A stretch of 64,000 nt of DNA, from the NCBI RefSeq assembly GCF_014205155.1, contig NZ_JACHMX010000001.1, forward strand, positions 2,914,001-2,978,000, read 5' to 3'. Source of the DNA: Amycolatopsis umgeniensis (GTDB lineage Bacteria > Actinomycetota > Actinomycetes > Mycobacteriales > Pseudonocardiaceae). The position numbers were made by a program, and so were the translations under genes. A model generated the notes under the pieces. The model ran no database searches. It was not told the origin of the DNA and worked only from the letters and a program-made list of their open reading frames with translations. Below, piece by piece: positions 43,139 through 52,037 of this stretch (position 1 is its first letter; each line of letters starts with the position of its first letter).

Positions 43139-44026
43139 CTACTTCCCGTCCAGCGCGATGAGTCCTTCGGGCATTCCGTCCAGGTGGACGTCGACCCAGA
43201 TCGGGAGCCACATGTCGACCTCGTGGAACCGGCGCAGCTCGGCCAAGCCGCTGAGCCAGCCCATCCAGGAGCCATACGGCGGCTTCCCGTCAGAGAATCC
43301 ACTTTGGACGAACGTCAGTTTCGTGCCACCGCCGGAGTCCTCGAGTTCCCAGGAAGTCACGATGCCTTCCTCGTACGCGAGCGTCATCCTCCCGTCTGGC
43401 ACCAGATCGACGATCTTCGCCGGTTCCGGATCCTGCTCCAGCGAGCCCATCGCCCAGCGTCCGCCGACGCGCATCTCGGCCTCGATCCGCGCGCCGAACC
43501 AGCGCGTGAACGCGGCGGGATCGGTGATCGAGCGGTAGACCTCCGGTCGTGCCGCGTCGATGCGCACTTCTTCCCGCATCACCGGGGAAGTGAGGTCGCA
43601 GCGGGCGGTGATCGGGCGCCCCTCCACGTGATCGACGAGGTTCGCGACCGCCAGCGCCCAGAACGTGTGCATCATGCCGAGCGGCGAGTCCGAATCCGCC
43701 ATCAGCGCGGCGAAGTCCGGCAGGCCGGTCTGGCTGTACGACAAAGAGGTCCCGTCTCCGTCTTCCGCCAGCTCGAGTTCGACGACCGTCTCCGTACCGT
43801 CGACGGTCCAGGCGAACCGCAGGACGTGGTCTTCGGCCGTCAACAGCCGCTGACGTGGGACGGCGCCGTCCGGCGTGTAGCGGCCCCAGAATTCGTAGCG
43901 GGACGGCAGGTCGACTTCCGCGTACTCGGAAAGCCAGATACGCAGCGCTCCGGGGTCGATCAGCGCGTGCCAGACGTCGTCGATCGGCGCGCGCACACGC
44001 ACCTGGAAGCTCGCCGGTTCAGTCAC
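43139..44026 (-). CDS. Tandem SRPBCC/AHSA1-like domain protein
   Basis: 295 residues made of two START-like domains in a row: SFQVRVRAPIDDVWHALIDPGAL begins the first (partial), and EEVRIDAARPEVYRSITDPAAF begins the second at about residue 150. Each is about 140 residues, the normal size of one AHSA1 unit. Such folds bind hydrophobic ligands. The GTG start overlaps the HTH regulator's stop by 8 bases, the regulator-SRPBCC pairing common in actinobacteria. Confidence 0.86.
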   Translation of the reverse strand: MTEPASFQVRVRAPIDDVWHALIDPGALRIWLSEYAEVDLPSRYEFWGRYTPDGAVPRQRLLTAEDHVLRFAWTVDGTETVVELELAEDGDGTSLSYSQTGLPDFAALMADSDSPLGMMHTFWALAVANLVDHVEGRPITARCDLTSPVMREEVRIDAARPEVYRSITDPAAFTRWFGARIEAEMRVGGRWAMGSLEQDPEPAKIVDLVPDGRMTLAYEEGIVTSWELEDSGGGTKLTFVQSGFSDGKPPYGSWMGWLSGLAELRRFHEVDMWLPIWVDVHLDGMPEGLIALDGK

Positions 44027-44579
44027 GAGCCTCTCCTTTCGGGTAACAGGCCACGGCGAGTTTGAAGGCGTCGCCTTCCGCTCCGCCGTAGCGGGTGAAC
44101 AGATCCTGCAAAGTCGTCTTCAGTTCGTCGAGGAACTCCTGGCGGCGCTCCGGCTCCACCCGGATCTCTCCGGAGACACCGATCGACGGCAGTTCCGGCG
44201 CGGCCCTGTCGAGCGCCGCGATGTCCGCCTGGACCTCTTCCGTGAGGTCCACCAGGTAGCCGAGGCTCAGCTCGTCCCGCGCCGCCCGCGGGCCGATCCG
44301 GCCGACCAGCCCTGGCGACAGCCAGTACGAACGCGCGCTCGCCTGGTACACGCCCTCGTTGATGCCGCGCACCCTGCGTTCGGAAACCTGCGTCACGAGA
44401 CCGGCTTCCACCAGGCGTTTCACGTGGTAATAGACCCGTTGCGGCGTCTGATCCAGCACCGCCGCCACCTCGGTACAGGACCGCGGCTCCGCCAGTTGCC
44501 GCAGGACGTCCACGCGCTGGGGCTTCAGCAACGCCTCCGCCTGATCGAGCCGCTCCAGGTACGCCACATCCTTCATCAC
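44019..44579 (-). CDS. ArsR-like winged-helix regulator
   Basis: 186 residues. The HTH is LKPQRVDVLRQLAEPRSCTEVAAVL and DQTPQRVYYHVKRLVEAGLV, of the HTH_20/ArsR type. The C-terminal half holds the AHSA1-regulator-like helical region. The first codons are GTG-ATG. The predicted start of transcription falls on the GTG, so translation probably begins at 44579 without a leader. It controls the downstream SRPBCC and SDR genes by inference. Confidence 0.85.
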   Translation of the reverse strand: MMKDVAYLERLDQAEALLKPQRVDVLRQLAEPRSCTEVAAVLDQTPQRVYYHVKRLVEAGLVTQVSERRVRGINEGVYQASARSYWLSPGLVGRIGPRAARDELSLGYLVDLTEEVQADIAALDRAAPELPSIGVSGEIRVEPERRQEFLDELKTTLQDLFTRYGGAEGDAFKLAVACYPKGEARD

Positions 44580-44646
44580 GAAAATCAGTTTGAACGTAAA
44601 AATCTATTTTGTCAATTGCGCCGGATCGCGCTACTCTCGTGGTGTG
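44577..44646. promoter_or_regulatory. Back-to-back divergent promoters with overlapping -35 boxes
   Basis: Minus strand: TTGACA (44615-44610), 17 bases, CAAACT (44592-44587), then 7 bases to the GTG at 44579. Plus strand: TTGTCA (44609-44614), 17 bases, TACTCT (44632-44637), then 6 bases to the GTG at 44644. The -35 hexamers share five bases, so the two polymerases cannot bind together. Both transcripts look leaderless. The region is notably AT-rich. Confidence 0.7.
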
Positions 44647-45720
44647 GCGATCCTGCGGCGGTACTCGGCGGACATCGCGATCACCGTGGCGGTGATCGCG
44701 AGTTCCGTCGCGGTCTCGCTCGGCGCGAGCGCGGAACCGCCGCGCAACGCGGTCCTCGGCTGGGTCTGCGCGGTGCTCGCCTGTGCCGCCCTGTTCCTGC
44801 GCCGCAGGCACCCGCTTCCCGTCACGATCTTCACCGCGGTGTGCTGCGCGCTCTACTACCCGTACACGGATCCCGACGGGTTCGTGCTGCTCGCCTTCGC
44901 CTTCGCGCTGTACAACAACGCCTCGACAGGGCGGATCCGCAGCGCGGCGATCGTCGCGGCGGCCGCGATGGGCGGTGTCGCGGTCGGCGAGGCACGGGGC
45001 GGCGCCGCTCGGCAGGTGGACAACTTCGCGTTCCTGCTGATGGCGGGCTGGTTCATCGCACTGGTCGCGGTCGGAGCCGTGACGTACTACCGCCGCGAAG
45101 CCGAGCGCACCAAGGAGTCGGAAGCACAACGAAGGGCCACCGACGAACGCCTCCGGATCGCGCGCGAACTGCACGACGTCCTCGGGCACAACCTCGCGCT
45201 CATCAACGTCCAGGCCGGCGCCGCGCTGCACGGCAAGGATCCGGCGAAATCCGAGGAGGCACTGGCCACGATCAAACAGACCAGCAAGGACGCGTTGCGC
45301 GAACTCCGCGCCACCCTGGGCATGCTGCGGCAGGCGGATACGCCGAGCCTGGCCAGGGTCGCCGAGCTGGCCGAGTCGGCGGGCGCGCACGGACTGATCG
45401 TCCGGACCGAAATCGACGGCACGGCGAGGGAGCTGCCACCCGCCGTCGAACACGCCGCTTTCCGGGTCGTCCAGGAGGCGCTGACCAACGTCGCTCGGCA
45501 CGCCGCGGCGGGCACCGTCGTGGTCCGGATCGGCTACACCGACCATGATGTGTCCGTGCAGATCGACGACGACGGCCGGGGAGGCGCCGCGAAGCCCGGC
45601 AACGGGATCCGCGGGATGGCCGAACGAGCCGAAGCGCTCGGCGGCGAATTCGCCGCGGCCGCGCGCGAGAACGGCGGCTTCCGTGTGCGTGCCCGGCTTC
45701 CCTTGCGGGCGGCGCGATGA
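44644..45720 (+). CDS. Two-component sensor histidine kinase (NarL-type, HisKA_3)
   Basis: 358 residues. Four to five N-terminal membrane spans (about 5-150) precede the dimerisation box RIARELHDVLGHNLALI with the phospho-acceptor His, and the HATPase domain has VVQEALTNVARHA (N box) and IDDDGRGG (G1). The GTG at 44644 is chosen from the leaderless promoter; an in-frame extension to 44590 would cross the promoter. It overlaps the response regulator gene by 4 bases. Confidence 0.92.
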   Translation: MAILRRYSADIAITVAVIASSVAVSLGASAEPPRNAVLGWVCAVLACAALFLRRRHPLPVTIFTAVCCALYYPYTDPDGFVLLAFAFALYNNASTGRIRSAAIVAAAAMGGVAVGEARGGAARQVDNFAFLLMAGWFIALVAVGAVTYYRREAERTKESEAQRRATDERLRIARELHDVLGHNLALINVQAGAALHGKDPAKSEEALATIKQTSKDALRELRATLGMLRQADTPSLARVAELAESAGAHGLIVRTEIDGTARELPPAVEHAAFRVVQEALTNVARHAAAGTVVVRIGYTDHDVSVQIDDDGRGGAAKPGNGIRGMAERAEALGGEFAAAARENGGFRVRARLPLRAAR

Positions 45721-46385
45721 TCCGGGTCCTGCTCGTCGACGACCAGCGGCTGGTCCGCGCCGGGTTCAAGTCCATTTTGGACGGCGAGGCCGACATCACG
45801 GTCGTCGCCGAGGCGGCGGACGGGCGGGAGTCCCTCGAAGCCGCGCATGAACACCAGCCGGACGTGGTCCTGATGGACATCCGCATGCCGGTGATGGACG
45901 GACTCACCGCGACCCGGCATCTGCTCGGAGACCCGGCGCTGACCGGGGTCAAGGTCGTCATCCTCACCACCTTCGACCTCGACGAGGACGTCTACGGTGC
46001 CCTGCGCGCCGGCGCCAGCGGATTCCTGGTCAAGGACACCGAACCGGAGGAACTGATCCACGGCGTCCGGGTGGTCGCACGGGGCGACGCGCTGCTCGCG
46101 CCGTCGATCACCCGCCGTCTGATCTCCGAATTCGCGGGCCGGGTGGCGCGGCCGGGGCCTTCGCCGGTGCTGAACCGGCTCACCGAACGCGAACGCGAGG
46201 TGATGAGCCTGGTCGCGGCCGGTCTGTCCAATGACGAGATCGCGAAGGAACTCGTGCTCAGCCCCGCCACGGCGAAGACACACGTCAGCCGGATCATGAC
46301 CAAGGTGGGCGTCCGCGATCGCGCGCAACTCGTCGTGCTCGCCTACGAATCGGGCATGGTCACCCCTCGCTGGTTGACCCCGTGA
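45717..46385 (+). CDS. LuxR/NarL-family response regulator
   Basis: 222 residues. The receiver domain has the acidic pair in VLLVDDQRLV and the phospho-acceptor Asp54 in VVLMDIRMPVMDG; the Lys is in LVKDTEPEELI. The C-terminal LuxR HTH is LTEREREVMSLVAAGLSNDEIA. It is cotranscribed with the sensor kinase and followed by an MMPL transporter, a likely target. Confidence 0.94.
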   Translation: MIRVLLVDDQRLVRAGFKSILDGEADITVVAEAADGRESLEAAHEHQPDVVLMDIRMPVMDGLTATRHLLGDPALTGVKVVILTTFDLDEDVYGALRAGASGFLVKDTEPEELIHGVRVVARGDALLAPSITRRLISEFAGRVARPGPSPVLNRLTEREREVMSLVAAGLSNDEIAKELVLSPATAKTHVSRIMTKVGVRDRAQLVVLAYESGMVTPRWLTP

Positions 46386-46482
46386 CCACAACTCCGGTAG
46401 TACGGGAAACGCCTTAGGGGTACCCAGAAGTTGCGGCCGGAGTGCCCGCCGGAGCCCGACGAAACGCGGGCGGGAAAAGCCG

Positions 46483-48594
46483 ATGCTTTCCGCCATGGAC
46501 ACCATCACGCTCTCCGAAAGGCGGCCTGGGGGCGGCCTTTCGAGGCTGGCAGGCTGGTCACAGCGCCACCGCTGGCTCGCCGTTTCGCTCTGGCTGCTCA
46601 CTCTTCTCGGCGTCACCCTGGGCTCGCAGGTGGCGGGCAGCGCCTACCACGACGACCATTCCCTGCCGGGCACCGAATCGCAGCGGATCATGGAACTGTT
46701 CGAAGCACAGGCTCCCGCGCAGACCGGCGCGACCGCCGAGATCGTCTTCAAGACCGAAAGCGGACTCGCGACCGCGCGCGGGCCGATCGAGGAGATGCTC
46801 GCCGAAGTCCGTTCACAGCCACATGTGAAAGCGGTGACCAGTCCGTTCGACGACCCGTCCGCGGTTTCCCGCGAGGGCACGATCGGTTATGCCGCACTGG
46901 CTTTCGACCTCGAGTCGAAGGATCTGCCCTACGACGACATCGTGCGTGTCGTCGACACCGCGAAGAAGGCCGAATCGGCCGGGCTCCGGGTCGAACTCGG
47001 CGGTGAACCGATCGAGCGGACCAGCGAGAGCGGTGGGCCGTCGGAGGGCGTCGGAATGCTGGCCGCGCTGGTGGTCCTCGTCTTCCTGTTCCGCTCGATA
47101 CTCGCCGCCGGTCTCCCGGTGATCGCGGCGATCTTCGCCGTCGGCAGCACGCTCGGCGTGATCGTGCTCGTCAGCAGGTTCGTCGACATCGCCAGCTACA
47201 CGGCACCGCTGATGATGCTGGTCGGGTTCGGCGTCGGCGTGGACTACGCGCTGCTCATCTTCAATCGCTACCGCAGCGAAATACTGAGCGGTCTCGACCG
47301 CGAACAAGCGGTGCGGCGCGCCCTCGACACCGCCGGGCGCTCAGTCCTTTTCGCCGGTGGAACGGTGATCATCGCGCTGCTCGGCCTGCTCGCGCTCGGT
47401 CTCGGCTCCCTGCGCGGTGTCGCTCTCGCGGTGGCGTTGACCGTCCTGGTGACGATGATCGCGTCGGTCACCCTGCTGCCCGCCCTGCTGTCGCTTTTCG
47501 GCCGCCGCCTGGAAAAGGGCATCCGCAAGCACGCGGAGAAACGGGAACACGGCAAGGCCTGGGGCAAACTCGGCGACGCCGTGCAGCGGCGGCCGCTGGT
47601 CCCGCTGGCGATCGGCCTGCTCGTCCTCATCGGACTGTCGCTGCCCGCGCTCGGCATGCGCCTCGGATTCGCCGACGCGGGCACGGCTCCGGAAACGTCG
47701 ACCACCCGGCAGGCGTACGACCTGATGGCCGAGGGCTTCGGGCCGGGCTTCAGCGAGCCGCTGATCGTGGTCACCGAGAACGGTGATGGCGTCGCGCTGC
47801 AACGGAAACTCGAAACCACACCGGGAATCGCCAAGGTGACGCCGCCGAGGGGACAAGGCGTCACGACGGTCCTCGCCTTCCCCACGTCTTCCCCGCAGGA
47901 CGAAGCGACCGCCGAGCTCGTGGAGCGGCTGCGGACCGAGGTGTTGCCGGGTCTGCCCGGGAACTACCTGGTCGGCGGGAGTGTCGCGGCGGCGGTGGAC
48001 TTCGCGGACGCCGTCGGCGACCGGTTGCCGCTGTTCGTGCTGGTGGTCGTCGGGTTATCGGCGTTGCTGCTGATGGTGGTCTTCCGGTCGATTCTCATCC
48101 CGCTCAAGGCGGCCCTGCTGAACTTGCTGAGCATCGGCGCCGCGCTCGGCGTGATGACGGCGGTGTTCGGCGACGGCCTGTTCGGCGTGCAGCCGGGACC
48201 GATCGAAGCGTTCGTTCCGGTGCTGATCTTCGCGATCGTCTTCGGGCTTTCCATGGACTACGAGGTGTTCCTGGTGTCCAGGATGCACGAGGAATGGCGG
48301 CGCACCGGCGACGCACGGCACGCCGTCCGCGAAGGACTCGCCTCCACCGGAGGGGTGATCACGGCCGCGGCGGTGATCATGATCCTGGTGTTCGGCGCGT
48401 TCCTGCTCAATCCCGATCGGATGCTGGCGCAGTTCGGACTCGGGCTGGCGGTGGCGGTGCTGGTGGACGCGTTCGTGATCCGCTGTCTCGTGGTGCCCGC
48501 GGTGATGCGCCTGCTCGGGGAACGTGCCTGGTGGCTGCCACGATGGCTGGACCGGCGACTGCCGCACGTGGCACTGGAACCGTCGTCCCGCTGA
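46483..48594 (+). CDS. MMPL family RND transporter
   Basis: 703 residues. Two similar halves, each with one span, a large extracytoplasmic loop and five spans. The MMPL motifs GVGVDYALLIFNRYRSE and FGLSMDYEVFLVSRMHEEW carry the proton-relay Asp-Tyr pairs. It probably exports a lipid or hydrophobic compound. The ATG at 46483 is chosen for the GGGAAA upstream; 46495 is possible. A terminator follows. Confidence 0.9.
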   Translation: MLSAMDTITLSERRPGGGLSRLAGWSQRHRWLAVSLWLLTLLGVTLGSQVAGSAYHDDHSLPGTESQRIMELFEAQAPAQTGATAEIVFKTESGLATARGPIEEMLAEVRSQPHVKAVTSPFDDPSAVSREGTIGYAALAFDLESKDLPYDDIVRVVDTAKKAESAGLRVELGGEPIERTSESGGPSEGVGMLAALVVLVFLFRSILAAGLPVIAAIFAVGSTLGVIVLVSRFVDIASYTAPLMMLVGFGVGVDYALLIFNRYRSEILSGLDREQAVRRALDTAGRSVLFAGGTVIIALLGLLALGLGSLRGVALAVALTVLVTMIASVTLLPALLSLFGRRLEKGIRKHAEKREHGKAWGKLGDAVQRRPLVPLAIGLLVLIGLSLPALGMRLGFADAGTAPETSTTRQAYDLMAEGFGPGFSEPLIVVTENGDGVALQRKLETTPGIAKVTPPRGQGVTTVLAFPTSSPQDEATAELVERLRTEVLPGLPGNYLVGGSVAAAVDFADAVGDRLPLFVLVVVGLSALLLMVVFRSILIPLKAALLNLLSIGAALGVMTAVFGDGLFGVQPGPIEAFVPVLIFAIVFGLSMDYEVFLVSRMHEEWRRTGDARHAVREGLASTGGVITAAAVIMILVFGAFLLNPDRMLAQFGLGLAVAVLVDAFVIRCLVVPAVMRLLGERAWWLPRWLDRRLPHVALEPSSR

Positions 48595-48605
48595 CCCCGG
48601 ACGCT

Positions 48606-48635
48606 GGGAAAGGCCCGCAGTAACGGGCCTTTCCC
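48606..48635. terminator. Terminator hairpin between MMPL and S26 peptidase genes
   Basis: GGGAAAGGCCCG (48606-48617) and CGGGCCTTTCCC (48624-48635) form a perfect 12-bp stem with a 6-base loop between convergent genes; it can serve both. Confidence 0.82.
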
Positions 48636-48640
48636 GGTAC

Positions 48641-49057
48641 TCAGCCGAGACGGCGAAGCGCCAGGCCGAAGACCCGGTCCTCGGGAAAGTACCCGTGATG
48701 CCGCGAATCCGCGCTGAGCGCCCGGTTGTCGCCCAGCACCACCAGATGCCGTGGCGGCACGACCGCACCGGCCGCGACACGGCCCGCCGCTTCCTCGGGG
48801 ACCGTGTCCCCGCCGACCGCGACCACCCGTTTGACGGTCCAGCGCACCGGCAGCGGACCCGAACCGGGATTCTCGAGCACGACGACGTCCCCCACCGCGA
48901 TGGCTTGGGGGCGTTGCCGCGCCAGTATCCTGTCGCCCTCGTGGAACGTCGGCGTCATGCTGGAACCCGTCACGGCGATCACCGCCCAACGCCGCTTAGC
49001 CCAGCGCAGCACCAGCAGACCGGAAGCCGCCGAAGCCAGCAGGGCCAGGATCTTCAC
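48641..49057 (-). CDS. S26 family signal peptidase
   Basis: 138 residues. A single N-terminal span (ILALLASAASGLLVL) precedes the catalytic Ser33 in TGSSMTPTFHEGD, the Lys in RWTVKRVVAVGGD and the box VVLGDNRALSADSRHHG. It is short, like the proteases annotated as nickel-superoxide-dismutase maturation peptidases. The GTG start overlaps the ABC gene stop (GTGA). As last gene of the cysteine-rich peptide operon it is a candidate to cleave the peptide at its Ala-Ala-Ala site. No sodN is present. Confidence 0.87.
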   Translation of the reverse strand: MKILALLASAASGLLVLRWAKRRWAVIAVTGSSMTPTFHEGDRILARQRPQAIAVGDVVVLENPGSGPLPVRWTVKRVVAVGGDTVPEEAAGRVAAGAVVPPRHLVVLGDNRALSADSRHHGYFPEDRVFGLALRRLG

Positions 49058-50883
49058 GAGACTTCCTGAACGTATCCGTTGGCCTGCAGCCGGAAGAGCC
49101 GCGAATAGGTGCCGTCCAGCGACACCAGTTCGTCGTGGGTGCCCAGCTCCGCGACCCGGCCGTCGACGAGCACGGCGATCCGGTCGGCCGCCCGTACGGA
49201 TCCGAGCCGATGGGAGATGAGCACACTCGTGCGGCCGGCTCGATGCTCGGCGAGCGAAGTGTGGATCTCGTGTTCGGCCTCGGCGTCGAGCCCCGACGTG
49301 GGCTCGTCCAGGATGAGCAGATCCCGCTGGTCCCGCAGGAACGCCCGCGCGAGCGCGACCCGCTGCCATTGCCCGCCTGAGAGCAGGACACCGGTTTCCG
49401 GATCGTCCTTGTCCTCCTCGCTGACGAAACTCCGGGAAAGAAGTGTCCGGTAACCGCGAGGCAGATTCGCGAGCGTGTCGTGGATTCCCGCTCGCTCGGC
49501 CGCGGCTGTGAGCCGCTCGTCGACAGGGCCCAGTTCGTCCGCGCCGTCGACGTCACCGAGCGCGATGTTCTCCGCCGCGCTCATCTCGTAGGTCATGAAA
49601 TCCTGGAACACCGCGCCGAGTCTGCGTCTCAGTTCGTCGACCGGCAGATCGCGCAGGTCGGCACCGTCCCAGAGCACGGCTCCGCGGGTCGGGTCGTAGA
49701 ACCGGCACAACAGTTTCACCATCGTGCTCTTCCCCGCCCCGTTGTGCCCGACCAGCGCCATCGACTCTCCACAAGGGATGAAGAGGTTCACCCCGCGCAG
49801 CACCCACGGATGCCCTGGGCCGTAGCGGAACCAGACATCGCGGAACTCGATCCCATGCCGCAGCGGCGAAACCTTTCCCGGCTCCGGCGGAACGGGGAGA
49901 TCGGAGCCTTCCGTCGTCACGGTGCGGTAGTGCTCGAACAACAGCAGGGCGTTGTGCGCCGCACCGATCCGGCCGATCAGATTGGCGAGTGAACCCTGCA
50001 CGCCCGCGACGGCCGCGGTGAAGACAGCTATGTCACCGACGGTCAGCTGACCTCGGCCCGCGGCCAGCACCGCCCAGACCAGCCCGGTACCGGCGACGAC
50101 GGCGCTGAGCGCGCCCAGCAACCCCTGGACGCGCAACTCACGAAGATCGGTACGGCGTCGTTGCGTGTTGGCCTTGCCGAGCTCGGCCAGCATCCGGCCC
50201 CGGAACAGCTTGCCGAGCCCGAGCAACCGGATCTCCTTGGCGGCGTCGAGGCCGGTCATCAACTGCATGTAGAAGAACTCACGCCGTTCGGTGGGGCTGA
50301 GACCGGTCAGCACCTGCGCACGGCGCTTGCTCAGTTTCAGTTCCGCGATGAGCGTCGGGACCGCGGCGACCATCACGACCGCGGTGACCGGGAGGCTGAC
50401 CGCCGCCAGCGACACCAGGAACCCGACCGTGGTCAGCACGGCCTGGACGCCGCCGACGAACGAATCCAGGATCACGCCGGGACCGGAGTAGCTGTGCTGC
50501 TGGGCCAGGTGCAACCGGTCACGGTAGGCGGGCTGTTCGAGGCGGGCGAGGCCGGCCAGCCGTCCTGTCGCGAGATACAGCCGGTCCCTGGTGAGCAGGG
50601 TGACCCGGCGGGTGAGCTCACCCGACAGGTACCGCCCGGCCTCGCCGAGCAGCGCGACCGACACTCCCGCGACAGCGAGACCCACGGCGAGCAAGGTCAG
50701 CTCGTCCAGCCGGACCTCGGCCGCGACCACCCGGTCGAGAACGAGCTTGGTCAACCACGCGACGATCACCGGCAGGACACCCGTCAGCACGCTGATCGCG
50801 AGACTGCCCAGCAGGATCAGCGGCGCGGCGGCCCAGGCGACACCCAGCGCGACGACGGCCGACCGCGGGCCAGGAGAGCTCAC
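49054..50883 (-). CDS. ABC transporter, fused permease and ATPase
   Basis: 609 residues. A six-span exporter domain (about 1-320) is followed by the nucleotide-binding domain with Walker A VGHNGAGKSTM, signature LLSGGQWQRVALARA, Walker B DLLILDEPTSGLD and the H-loop VLISHRLGS. There is no C39 peptidase domain at the N-terminus, so any leader cleavage must be done by another protease; the adjacent S26 peptidase is suited. The GTG start overlaps the stop of the thioredoxin-like gene. Confidence 0.92.
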   Translation of the reverse strand: MSSPGPRSAVVALGVAWAAAPLILLGSLAISVLTGVLPVIVAWLTKLVLDRVVAAEVRLDELTLLAVGLAVAGVSVALLGEAGRYLSGELTRRVTLLTRDRLYLATGRLAGLARLEQPAYRDRLHLAQQHSYSGPGVILDSFVGGVQAVLTTVGFLVSLAAVSLPVTAVVMVAAVPTLIAELKLSKRRAQVLTGLSPTERREFFYMQLMTGLDAAKEIRLLGLGKLFRGRMLAELGKANTQRRRTDLRELRVQGLLGALSAVVAGTGLVWAVLAAGRGQLTVGDIAVFTAAVAGVQGSLANLIGRIGAAHNALLLFEHYRTVTTEGSDLPVPPEPGKVSPLRHGIEFRDVWFRYGPGHPWVLRGVNLFIPCGESMALVGHNGAGKSTMVKLLCRFYDPTRGAVLWDGADLRDLPVDELRRRLGAVFQDFMTYEMSAAENIALGDVDGADELGPVDERLTAAAERAGIHDTLANLPRGYRTLLSRSFVSEEDKDDPETGVLLSGGQWQRVALARAFLRDQRDLLILDEPTSGLDAEAEHEIHTSLAEHRAGRTSVLISHRLGSVRAADRIAVLVDGRVAELGTHDELVSLDGTYSRLFRLQANGYVQEVS

Positions 50884-51422
50884 CTGACCGCCAGGCGCGG
50901 CAGCACTTCCGGCTGGAAGCCGGCGGCCACGACCCGCCCACCGGGACCGAGCATCGCCACCACGGGCGTTCCGCGTACCTCGAAGGCCTTGCTGACCACG
51001 CCCCCGACCGGCTCGACGACGACACGGGCCACCGGTGCCAGCCTGGCGACGAACTCGGCCGCGCCGTCGGCGTCTCCTTGGACCACGGCGAGAACGTGCT
51101 CCCGGGGATGATCTTTCGCGTGCTCGACGAAGTCAGGAAGCTTCTCGATACACGTATCGCACTCGACGGCGAAGAACCCCGCGAGCGTCTGTTCGGTGAA
51201 GCCGGACCGCGATACTTCGGCACCGTCGATGGTCCGCGCGGTGAAGTCCGCGACCCGGTTCCCTTCGGCCACCATGACCGGCCCCGCGGGAACGCGGTTC
51301 TCGAGCGCCTTGCCGATCAGCTCGGAGTGGGTGCGCAGCCTCTTGATCACCCCGAACGTCAGCACCAGATCGAGCACGAGCAGAGCGCCGACCAGAACGA
51401 GAACGGCGATCAGGATCCCCAT
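50880..51422 (-). CDS. Membrane-anchored thioredoxin-fold protein (MauD/TlpA-like)
   Basis: 180 residues. One N-terminal span (LIAVLVLVGALLVLDLVLTF) is followed by an extracytoplasmic redoxin domain with the active-site Cys-x2-Cys in FAVECDTCIEKLPDF and the cis-proline in RGTPVVAML. It would form or isomerise disulfides outside the membrane. Paired with the MauE-like gene 2 bases upstream, it recalls the MauD/MauE pair that matures the disulfide-rich light chain of methylamine dehydrogenase. Its likely client here is the six-cysteine peptide. Confidence 0.85.
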   Translation of the reverse strand: MGILIAVLVLVGALLVLDLVLTFGVIKRLRTHSELIGKALENRVPAGPVMVAEGNRVADFTARTIDGAEVSRSGFTEQTLAGFFAVECDTCIEKLPDFVEHAKDHPREHVLAVVQGDADGAAEFVARLAPVARVVVEPVGGVVSKAFEVRGTPVVAMLGPGGRVVAAGFQPEVLPRLAVR

Positions 51423-51424
51423 AC

Positions 51425-51976
51425 CTACTCCTTGACGAGTTCCGGGACGTCCCGGAAAAGTTCCACGATGTCGTCGGAGCGCACGGCGACGAAGCCGACG
51501 ACGAGACCGGCGCAAAGCGCGACGGCCGTTCCCGGAAGAGCGCCGTGCGGTGATTCGACGAGGGAAGCCACCGAGCCGATCAGCGCGATACCCAGCAACA
51601 GGACGTTGCGCACCACCTGGGGTACGCCGAGTGGCATCGCGCTCCTGCCGAAGCAATGACACGGCGCGCGTTCGCCGCGCGACAGCGACAGCGTGATCGC
51701 CGCGGTGAACACCGCGAGAAGCGCCGCCGCACCGGTGAATGCCGGGAAGAGGGCACTCCACCACCGGCCCGCCGAACCGGTGATCAGCACCCCCACGATG
51801 ACGAATTCGACCGCGACGACCATTCTCGCGACAATGGCGCGTCGCGCGCGCGGAATCAGTCCCAGTGGCCCCGCGGACGCCACAAAGGAACGAAATCTTT
51901 CGCCGCCGAATTTGCCGGCGGCGGAGATACCGAACACGAGAGTCAGCGCGGCGGCGCAAGCGATCGACAAGTACAT
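51425..51976 (-). CDS. MauE/DoxX-like redox-associated membrane protein
   Basis: 183 residues with four to five membrane spans. The MauE hallmark is the cysteine pair in RAPCHCFGRSAM, placed in a loop between spans. Such proteins pass electrons between a thioredoxin-like partner and the membrane. The gene follows the peptide gene after 61 bases that include a strong hairpin, and has GGGGAG upstream of its ATG. Confidence 0.84.
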   Translation of the reverse strand: MYLSIACAAALTLVFGISAAGKFGGERFRSFVASAGPLGLIPRARRAIVARMVVAVEFVIVGVLITGSAGRWWSALFPAFTGAAALLAVFTAAITLSLSRGERAPCHCFGRSAMPLGVPQVVRNVLLLGIALIGSVASLVESPHGALPGTAVALCAGLVVGFVAVRSDDIVELFRDVPELVKE

Positions 51977-51999
51977 GCGTTCTCCCCACCCCTGGAAAG

Positions 52000-52029
52000 G
52001 GAAGACGGCGGCCGAAGCCGCCGTCTTCC
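52000..52029 (-). terminator. Hairpin between cysteine-rich peptide and mauE-like gene
   Basis: GGAAGACGGCGGC (52000-52012) pairs perfectly with 52017-52029; on the minus-strand RNA the loop is UUCG, an extra-stable tetraloop. It begins 8 bases after the peptide stop, with only a broken U-rich stretch after it. That makes it a likely partial terminator or 3' stabiliser of an abundant peptide mRNA. Confidence 0.75.
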
Positions 52030-52037
52030 GGCACTTC

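Noticed and set aside
41846..44065. A 739-codon open frame on the plus strand
   Set aside because: It runs antisense through the DUF3761 lipoprotein, SDR and SRPBCC genes, all of which have clear family motifs; its own translation is low-complexity.
48641..49057. Nickel superoxide dismutase maturation role for the S26 peptidase
   Set aside because: The length fits that group, but no sodN gene is in the window; the operon context points to the Cys-rich peptide instead.
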